64,000 bases of DNA from Plasmopara viticola (taxonomy: Eukaryota; Oomycota; Peronosporomycetes; Peronosporales; Peronosporaceae). Both the position numbers and the translations under genes were made by a program. Position 1 is the first letter of the stretch. The number at the start of each line of letters is the position of its first letter. The notes under the pieces are model-generated. The model saw nothing but the letters and a program-made list of their open reading frames with translations. It made no database searches and was not told where the DNA came from. Shown piece after piece: positions 56,637 through 64,000 of this stretch. Where the stretch lies: NCBI GenBank assembly GCA_001695595.3, contig MBPM02000063.1:124001-188000 (forward strand), read 5' to 3'.

Positions 56637-56937
56637 TAAAGACAACCAATGCTCGATCGCGCTGGCCAAGAACCCGGAGTTTCACAAGCGCACTAAGCAC
56701 ATCGACATTCGATACCATTTCGTGCGCGAGAAGGTTGAAGCCAATCAATTGGTGCTTGAGTACTGTCCAACTCAGGATATGCTGGCCGATATTATGACGA
56801 AGTCGTTTCCAGCGACGCAATTCTGCAAACTTCGAAGCATGCTCGGCATTCAAGAACAAAAGGCTGTCGAGTCGAGTGGGAGTGTTGTCGAAGATGCTGG
56901 AGCAGAAACGCCTCGACCAGCGGCTATATATCGGTAA
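56637..56937 (+). pseudogene. E16: end of family A RNase H
   Basis: This reads DNQCSIALAKNPEFHKRTKHIDIRYHFVREK, then CPTQDMLADIMTKSFPAT, to a stop at 56935-56937 inside the LTR (ETPRPAAIYR). Gly of NQGS is Cys. The polypurine tract GAGTGGGAG is at 56874-56882. The left part was cut away by E15. Confidence 0.88.
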
Positions 56938-57160
56938 GTACGGGTATCTGCAATCAATTGATGACTGACTGAATGAGCGGATTCAAGATGGGCAAAAGAT
57001 TGGTTTCAGGATGGGAAGATGATTGCGCCCGGATGGTGAGTCTCTCTAATTGGCTTAGTTTAATCATTGGCTTAGGGGTAGCACGTAGTTGTGAACTAAG
57101 GACCTTTTAAATATATTCACTTTGCATTTGCCATCTACAGCACAAGTGCTTCTCACAACA
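56883..57160 (+). repeat. E16 3' LTR (family A, unresolved subtype)
   Basis: 278 bp, TGTTGTCGAAGATGCTGG to CTCACAACA; it has only one GATTGCGCCCGGATGG unit. TTCACTTTGCATTTGCC (57117-57133) is the Inr-FPR region with one T lost. The right flank TTTAC lies in a family C LTR. Confidence 0.85.
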
Positions 57161-57337
57161 TTTACGGTTTAAGGTAATTACGTTATGTAGAATGAGTGGT
57201 TACGAGAAGTAGAAGTGTCAGCCCCAATAAATCAATCACTTCCAAATATTCCTTCTCCTGCTTAAACGTTTTCGCTCCGGTCCTCCTCCGCGCAGACTCT
57301 TCGCTTCTTCCCTTCGTCTCCTTCAGCTCATTCAACA
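57161..57337 (+). repeat. Family C LTR, 3' part
   Basis: The plus-strand end of a C LTR (TTTACGGTTTAAGGTAATTA to CTCATTCAACA) was cut on the left by E16. It is followed by integrase sequence of E17 and not by a PBS, so it is a 3' or solo LTR. Its internal region is not in the window on this side. Confidence 0.85.
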
Positions 57338-59202
57338 ACATTCAACAAATGTACGATTCATGCGTTCTGCGACTCCATTCAGTTGTGGCGTGTATGGTGG
57401 CGTTAACTTCTGTATGATGCCACGCTCTGCACAAAACTTTGCCATTGCTCCAGAAGTGTACTCGCCGCCGTTATCACAGCAGAGTGATTAAACGCGCATG
57501 TTCGTCTGATTTTCGGCCATCGCAACGAAAGTAGCAAACTTGTCGGCAACCTCGGACTTGTTTCGTAGCAAGTACACAGCACAGTAATGTGACTTCTCGT
57601 CGATAAAAGTAGCAAAATAGCGCTTGCCACTGAATGTCGCCGTTTGCATTGGTCCAAACACATCGCTGTGAATGACCTCAAGAACTTTCTTTGCCCGATT
57701 GGGTGAAGAATTCATTAGGCTTACCCGCGTCTGTATGCCAAGAGCGCACCCTTTGCACAGCTCCCACTTGTTAAAAGGCTTCAGGTCAATACCTGCTCCA
57801 CAACCTTTTGCAACAATAGTCGATAGACCACCGTGACCAATGTGACCTAGTCGAAGGTGCCAGAGGTACGACGTGGTGTCCCCATGGCATCCCAACAAGC
57901 TTGTCAAACTTGCCCCGTCTTCAATAATTGGCTTCATGCAGAGCTTGAACAGCCCCTTTCCCTCACGAGCGCCCGACTTCCAGCGAAGAACTTTCGCTTC
58001 AGCAAAGCAGCCGTCGTGTTCAAACGTAACTGGACCACCATCCTTTTCAAAGCGTCCAACGGAGATTAAATTCTCGAAAGTTTAGAAATGTGCCAAACCG
58101 AAGTGAGAACACCCTTCTTCATTCCGCGAGGCGTAAATATCGACATAACAGTGTCACCCGTTCCCACAGCTTGAACCACGCCATCATCCTTGAGATGCAC
58201 ATCCACTGGGTCGATTCTCTTGTAATTTTTCATGTACTCTTTCGAGTATGTCATGTGTTGAGTGGCCCCCGAGTCAACTAGCCACACACAGCTCGTCTTG
58301 GTGGAATAGGCAGCTTCACCAACCGAGAAAAGATAGTCGCCAGAGTCGTCACCGTTACTCTGCGCGACACTAGCACGCTGCGGTCGCTGTCGTTCCGCGT
58401 TATCACGAATTCGAGCCGGGCACTTGGCAATCCAATGCCAATGCTCTCCACAATAGTGACAAGTACCGCTAGCCTTCACTGGCGCTTGTCGTCCTTTGCG
58501 TCGTCCATTGTCCGCCATTGCAAATGCTTGACCTTGGCCGTGCGCGGCTCCATCGACGCCGCCACCTTGCTCTTTGCGTTTTAAGACTTCGTGTAGCAGC
58601 CGAGACGTGACGAGTTCCCACAATAACGAGTCGGCTCTTGACTCGAGTGCCATGATACGAAACGCGTACAACTCGCTGAGACTTGCCAAAAGCGTGATCA
58701 CAAGGTCGTCCTCGCTAATCGGAGCACCCACAGCGTCGAGCTTCTCCGCCAGCGTCTTCGTCTTGTTAATGTGTGCGAGCACATCTTCTCCTTCATCCAT
58801 TTTGGCCGTGAAAAAACGACGACGAAGAAAGAGCTTATTCGCAAGGCTCTTCTTCCCGAAATGTCCCTCAAGCCGCGACCATGCATCGTGTGCCCCACTC
58901 GCCGAACGAACCAACGGCAGCTGAGAGTCCTCCATCGCAAGACAGATGATTGCGAGCGCCTTCCTCGACTTGCGCTTGAACGTTTTCTGGTCCAGCGCAG
59001 TAGTCAGGTGTTCCAGCTTGATCTCCCCGCTCACCACTTCCCACAAGTTACGCATCTCCAGCACCATCTGCATCTTAAACCTCCAAGCGTGGAAGTTCGT
59101 TCCATCGAACTTGTTGATGCGGTTGGTGGTGGAGGCGTCCATGGCAAGGGCGAAGTCGGTGTCGGAGTCAGGGAAGACGGAGCTTGGGCTCGACGAGCTC
59201 GA
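57338..59202 (-). pseudogene. E17: A3 gag, protease and part of integrase
   Basis: Gag runs from MDASTTNRINKFDG (ATG near 59143) through knuckle CHYCGEHWHWIAKC (Gly to Trp inside the knuckle) and VDSGATQHM, open to about 58070. There a short deletion breaks the frame (FSVGRF segment). Integrase zinc region and IHSDVFGPM (Cys to Phe) are in 57488-57937; TAA at 57488-57490 follows MRV. It ends at NGVAERMNRTF, the Glu region, where the C LTR begins. Its PBS region is altered as in E11 (GCTCGTCGAGCCC). Confidence 0.87.
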
Positions 59203-59493
59203 TGAAGAAGCTCGAGTGTGCACTAGTTGGTAAAATGCAAAGTGAATATATTAAAAGGTCCTTAGTTTGCAACTACATGCTACCTCTAAGCCAATGATTT
59301 ATCTAAGCCGATCAGAACGACTCACCATCCGGGCGAAATCATCTTCCCATCCCGAAACCGATCTTTTACCGATCTTGAACCCGCTCCCTCAGTCAGTCAT
59401 CAATTGATTGCAGATACCGGTACTTACCGATATGTAGTCGCTGTTCGAGGCGTTTGTCCGCCAACATCTTCGACAAGAGTCGTATCCTCAACA
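59203..59493 (-). repeat. E17 5' LTR (A3)
   Basis: 291 bp, TGAAGAAGC to CAACA, with one CATCCGGGCG repeat unit lost relative to E11's LTR. The right flank is E18's RT. Confidence 0.88.
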
Positions 59494-62400
59494 CTCGATG
59501 CCCAATACGAACGCACACTTACCGCTATCAGTCATTTCGAAACGCGCCTTCAAGGCATTCTTTGTAAGCGCGATCAATTTTGCCGAGTTGCCAGTTACTA
59601 ACACATCGTCGACATAAACCAGCAGTAGCACGAAATCTTCATTCGACACTTTGAGGTAGAGACACGGATCAAAACTGGATACTTGAAATCCAATAGAGCA
59701 GACGAACTCATGAAAAGTCTCATATCATACCCGTGAAGCTTGTTTTAGACCATAAATTGCTTTCACTAGCTCAAAACAGTCAAAACCTTCATCGACTTCA
59801 ACGCCTTCAGAAACTGCGCAAAACACCTTTTCCTTCATTTCACAGTACATGAAAGCTGTAGCTACGTCCAGTTTGTCCAGTGTCCAGTCAAAGTACTTCG
59901 TTATTGCAATCACCATGCGCAGTGTCACGCACTTCACAACTGGTGAGAACTTCTCCGTGTAGTCAATACCATACTTTTGCTTGAAACCTTTTGCCACGAG
60001 GCGTGCCTTGTAATTCTCGATTGACCCATCAACTTTGCGCTTGATCTTGAACACCCACTTTGTCCCAATAGTGTGTTGTTCAATTGGCAATTTGGTCGCC
60101 CGAAACACATTCCGAAGCTTCATCGACGCTAACTCAGCACAAATTGCTTGACGCCAATGCACCTGATCCGGACCACGAACGGCTTCTTCGAACGTTGTCG
60201 GCTCAGAAAAGTCAGCACTTAAAACTGTGTTGGCACTTGCTCGCCAAAAACTTGAGGTGTTGCATCAATATTCTCCTCGTCACTCGCTTTGCACTCTTCA
60301 TCCAGATCGGCTCGAGTGCTTGATCGTTGCATAGCTCGGTGTAGGTCATGTTCACTTGGCGCACTTGCTTCTTCTAAACCAACCCCACGATGATCTGGAG
60401 GAGTCCGTTGAGTAGCTTGCTCTTGGTTCTCCGCATGACTTTTGCGCTTTCCGGTCTGTTTGAACTGCATAGTGCGAGACTCGTTGCTGCTGATATCCAT
60501 TAGATCGAAATACAGCTTCGTTTCATCGGTGAGTTCTTGCGGCGGTGTTGGCAAAAATCCAAACTTCGATTCGTCAAAAGCGACATCACGTGTTATCACA
60601 ACTTGATCCGCCTCAATGTCGTAAACGCGATAAGCCTTGGATGCTTCTTCATACCACATGAATAGTCCTTCACGAGCCTTCGGGTCCCATTTTGATCGCT
60701 TTTCTTTGAGCGTCAGCACAAACGCTCGGCAGCCAAAAACTCGCATGTGTTCACACTTGGTTGAGATCCGTAGATGATCTCGAACGGTGTTTGGTCTTGC
60801 GTCTTAGACGACGGCAGTCGATTTTTAATGTAAATCGCTGTTATGGCCGCTTCAGCCCAAAAGCACTTGTCCAACTTGGCGTAATGAAGCATGCTGCGGC
60901 CGATCGTTACGATTGTGCGAAATGCACGTTCCGCCGTGCCATTAGTCTGGTGCGCATATGGAACGGTAACCTGCTGCTCTATTCCATGATCATCATAAAA
61001 TGCCTTGAGCGATGCCGTCGCGAATTCACGTGCACCATCGTGTCGAACAAAGTTGACTATATAGTCGAACTGAGTCTGCACTGCTATGATGTATTTCTTG
61101 ATGCAATCTTCACTTTCTGACTTGGCGCGCAGGCTAAAACCCTTCATGCAGCCACTGCCCTCATCAACAATCAGCAGCAGGTACTTGCTTCCGCCCAGCG
61201 ATGGGACTTCCATCGGGCCACAAGTGTCGATGTGCAGCAACTTTAACGGATTGTAGTGACGCTTGCTCAGGTTGCCTGGAAATGGTCTTTGTACCATCTT
61301 TCCTTCTTGGCAACCACGGCACACGCTTGATCCACTTGGAGTTGCTGGCATCTTGGCATCCTTAATTATGCCCTTAGAGACCATCCTGCGTAAGACCTCT
61401 ACTGATGCGTGGCCTATACGCGCATGAAGATTTTCGAATCTTGATTGTGAGGCAGTATTAACTGATTTTTGTGCTGTACGAAGCCAGTAGAGTCCATCAA
61501 CAAGATCCGCAATCGCCACCAGTTTTTGAGTGCCTTTTCGCGAGATTTTCATCTCGGCACCATCAAATAAACTTGAAACTGCCCGCTTTTGTTGATCTGC
61601 GGTATTAAAAGAAGATTCTTGCTCCCGCTTGGGACATAAAGTGCGTTCTTGATTTCAATTTCGCGCTCTTCACCGTTGCAAAGAACCACTTTTTCGATAA
61701 TAGTCCCCACGCCGTTGATTGCAGCCTTGTTGCCATCTGCGACTAACACTTCGCCTTCATTGCGCTCGTCCAAAACTTCAAACTTGGACTTGTCATGACA
61801 AATGTGATTCGTCGCCCCACTGTCAATCGCCCACATTCCACACATGGTTTGGTCGTCGAAAGTCCACATTCCAACGAAACAGCAAGTGCCACTCGATCGT
61901 ATTCCCCGTTGTAGCTGCCGCTGTAGCCTTGCCACTGAACTTGATTTGCTCCGCGTCCACGGGCATTACCGCCGCGTCGAGCTCCACGATTTTCTTCCTT
62001 CTGCTTGGTCCAGCACCGTTCTACCGTGTGCCCCAATTTTTCGAGAAGGTACACTGACGAAACTCACGCTCGGTACTGAAGGCCTTGGTTGCTTCCTCAG
62101 TTTTCACCAGCGTCGTCTTCTTTCCTTGTCTCTTGATATGCCCATTCGCAAGCACTTTCACGACGTCTTGCGATCGCAGTTTCCCGCTGCTCGTCTCCAA
62201 GTTGAGAACGATGTTCTCGTAGCTCTTGGGTAGGCTGTGCAATAAGCAAATCGCCACGTCCTCGTCCTCCATCTTATCGCCAATGCTGCTGAGCTTGGCG
62301 CTGATGTTGAGGACTTCATCGCAATGATGCATCACATTGCCGCCTTCCGCCATCTCCATGCTAAACAGCTGTCGCTTCAGGAATATCCGTTCCATTTTCT

Positions 62401-62719
62401 TCGATCCACCGTAAAGAGTTTTCAACCTTTCCCATGCGACCCATGCTTCTTCGCAGTCGTCTACTACGTGATGATAATCCGCGCTCATGTGAAGCAACAT
62501 TAAACCGAACGCAATGTTGCTCAGCTTAACGTACTCCTCCATAGCGCGAGAGTCAGCGAAGGTGGGGGTGGTTCTCCGGTTGACCACGTGCCACGTCGAC
62601 TTGGTCAGAAAAACGCCACGCATGTAGCGGCTCCATGTCGCGTAGTTGTCCCCGTCGAACTTGTCAATTGAGATCTTGGTAGCGGTATCTTGGACAGAGG
62701 ACATCGTCCTTGGGCTCAT
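59494..62719 (-). pseudogene. E18: family C gag to mid RT
   Basis: It starts at the PBS ATG (62719): [15 protein letters not shown]. Gag is open to about 62040, where the knuckle is broken (CTF then a frame change; [11 protein letters not shown] continues in the next frame). Protease [11 protein letters not shown] is in 61549-61935. A frame break near 61560 is followed by an open stretch with [19 protein letters not shown], integrase [15 protein letters not shown] and NGTAERAFR. Another break is near 60745. The C-terminal domain and linker end in a break near 60240, then RT has [20 protein letters not shown] and QLDVATAFMY (read as KLDVATAF). A stop is near 59726, then [11 protein letters not shown]. 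It is cut at FVLGIE by E17. Confidence 0.86.
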
Positions 62720-62723
62720 AACC

Positions 62724-63073
62724 TGTTGAAAGAGCTGAAGAGGACGAAGGAGAAGATGCGAAGAGTCTGCGCGGGGAGAACCGGAGCGAAGACACTTGGG
62801 CTGGAGAAGGAATTCTTGGAAGTGAGTTTATTTATTTGGTCCTTAGTTCACAACTCCTTGCTACATCTAAGCCATTCATTTATCTAAGCCAATTAAAAGA
62901 ATCTACCATCCGGGCGCAATCATCTTCCCATCCGGGCGCAATCATCTTGAGTGCGCCTGCCCATGTGTCTATCCATGGCGTCTTCGTTGTTTGTTTGAAC
63001 CGTCGGACAGCCGCTCGTATTGGACAGCCTTGGAAACCGGAAAAAAACTGAGGGAAACCGGTTACCTTTAACA
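62724..63073 (-). repeat. Chimeric LTR of E18: family C end joined to family A body
   Basis: 62724 to about 62836 is the C LTR end next to the PBS (GAGCTGAAG, GCGAAGAGTCTGCGCG, AAGACACTTG). From TGGTCCTTAGTTC at 62837 the sequence is family A LTR with the CCAAT boxes and two CATCCGGGCGCAATCATC units. From 62949 on it resembles the divergent part of E14's LTR. It ends TTTAACA at 63073. The switch is at the A/T-rich region just before the predicted start site. Confidence 0.75.
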
Positions 63074-64000
63074 AAAGCGTCTAACGGAGAATAAATTGCG
63101 CGAAAGTTCGGGATGTGCCAAAGCGAAGTGAGAACACCCTTCTTCATTCCGCGAGGCGTGAACATCGATATAACCATGTCACCCGTTTCCACAGCTTGAA
63201 CCACGCCATCATCCGCGGGATGCACATCCACTGGGTCAATTCTCTTGTAGTTTTTCATGTACTCCTTCGAGTATGTCATGTGCTGAGTGGCCCCCGAGTC
63301 AACTAGCCACACACAGCTCGTCTTGGTGGAATAGGCAGCTTCACCAACCGAGAAAAGATAGTCGCCAGAGTCATCATCGTTACTGTGCGCGACATTCGCA
63401 CGTTGCGGTCGCTGTCGCTCCGCGTTGTCGCGAATTCGAGCCGGGCACTTGGCAACCCAATGCCCATGCTCTCCACAATAGTGACAAGTACCGCTAGCCT
63501 TCACTGGCGCTTGTCATCCTTTGCGTCGTCCATTGTCTGTTATCGCAAATGCTTGACCTTGGCCGTGCGCGCCTCCATCGACGCCGCCACCTTGCTCTTT
63601 GCGCTTTAAGACTTCGTGTGACAGTGGAGACGTGACGATCTCCCACGATAACGAGTCGGCTCTTGACTCGAGTGCCGTGATAAGAAACGCGTACGACTCG
63701 CTGAGACTTGCCAAAAGTGTAATCACCGGGTCGTCCTCGCTAACTGGAGCATCCACAGCGTCGAGATGCTCCGCCAGCGTCTTTATATTGTTACTGTGTG
63801 CGAGCACATCTTCTCCTTCATCCATTTTGGCCGTGAAAAAACGACGACGAAGAAAAAGCTTATTCGCAAGGTTCTTCTTCTCGAAGTGTCCTCCAAGCCG
63901 CAACCATGCATCGTGTTTCCCACTTGCCGAACGAACCAACGGCAGCTGCAAATCCTCCATCGCAAGACAGATGATCGCGAGCGCCTTCCTCGACTTGCGC
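63074..64000 (-). pseudogene. E19: A3-like gag-protease, cut by the window edge
   Basis: The open parts are 63514-63960 (Gag body) and about 63080-63504 (knuckle CHYCGEHGHWVAKC and protease VDSGATQHMTY). They are separated by TGA at 63514-63516 (CGA to TGA in KGRQAP). It breaks off at FTPRGMKKGVLTSLWHIPN where the chimeric LTR abuts. The N-terminus of Gag lies beyond 64000. Sequence is closest to E11 and E17. Confidence 0.87.

Noticed and set aside
1..64000. Host genes such as secreted effectors between the elements.
   Set aside because: Every stretch longer than 300 bases is accounted for by LTR or gag-pol sequence; no other coding signal was seen.

Overview
The whole 64 kb is a nest of Ty1/copia LTR retrotransposons. 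I see no host gene, no RNA gene and no non-retroelement coding sequence. Every strong reading frame is copia gag-pol: Gag with a CCHC knuckle, a DSGAT(H/Q)H protease motif, a DD35E integrase, a YVDD reverse transcriptase, and an RNase H with EDNQ and KHIDI(R/K)YH blocks. The host is most likely an oomycete. This is inferred from the A-type LTR, which carries a close match to the oomycete Inr-FPR core promoter, and from the density of nested repeats. No taxonomic marker is present.

Naming used here. Family A has LTRs of about 290-334 bp starting TGTTG; subtypes are A1 = E2, E3, E7; A2 = E5, E14; A3 = E1, E11, E12, E17, E19 and a solo LTR; A4 = E8, E9; E6 and E16 are A but not subtyped. Family B has a 275-bp LTR with TA...CA ends: E4, units U1-U3, E10. 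Family C has an LTR of about 255 bp: E13, E15, E18. Most families share a primer-binding site matching the anticodon half of initiator tRNA-Met, and the ATG inside that site is in frame with gag.

Layout, left part (1-25791, + strand frame). The 3' end of E1 (A3) runs into E2 (A1, 656-25791). E2's RNase H is split twice. The first split is a 15.5-kb minus-strand family-B block (4678-20167, flanked by GGAGG). The second is E5 (20288-25000, flanked by AATCA). The B block holds one nearly intact element, E4, followed by three tandem internally deleted units (LTR-gag-protease-part of integrase) that share LTRs. E3 (A1, 4923-9704, flanked by CCTTT) sits inside E4's 3' LTR. E2 ends in a head-to-head LTR palindrome (25297-25791).

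Middle (25792-44461). Remnant E6 is broken by hybrid E7. E8 (+) carries a solo A3 LTR. E10 (B) has non-matching flanks. E11 and E9 (-) follow. E8 and E9 are inverted copies of one ancestral segment: both have an A3 LTR at the identical reverse-transcriptase position, and both carry the same premature stop.

Right part (44462-64000). This is a chain of elements cut one inside the next (E12 with E13 nested, E14, E15, E16, a C LTR piece, E17, E18, E19). Mostly right-hand halves are present.

Functionally these are decaying elements. Nearest to intact are E4 (one frameshift) and E5 (one frameshift). Unit U2 keeps an open Gag-protease frame and could be a Gag source.
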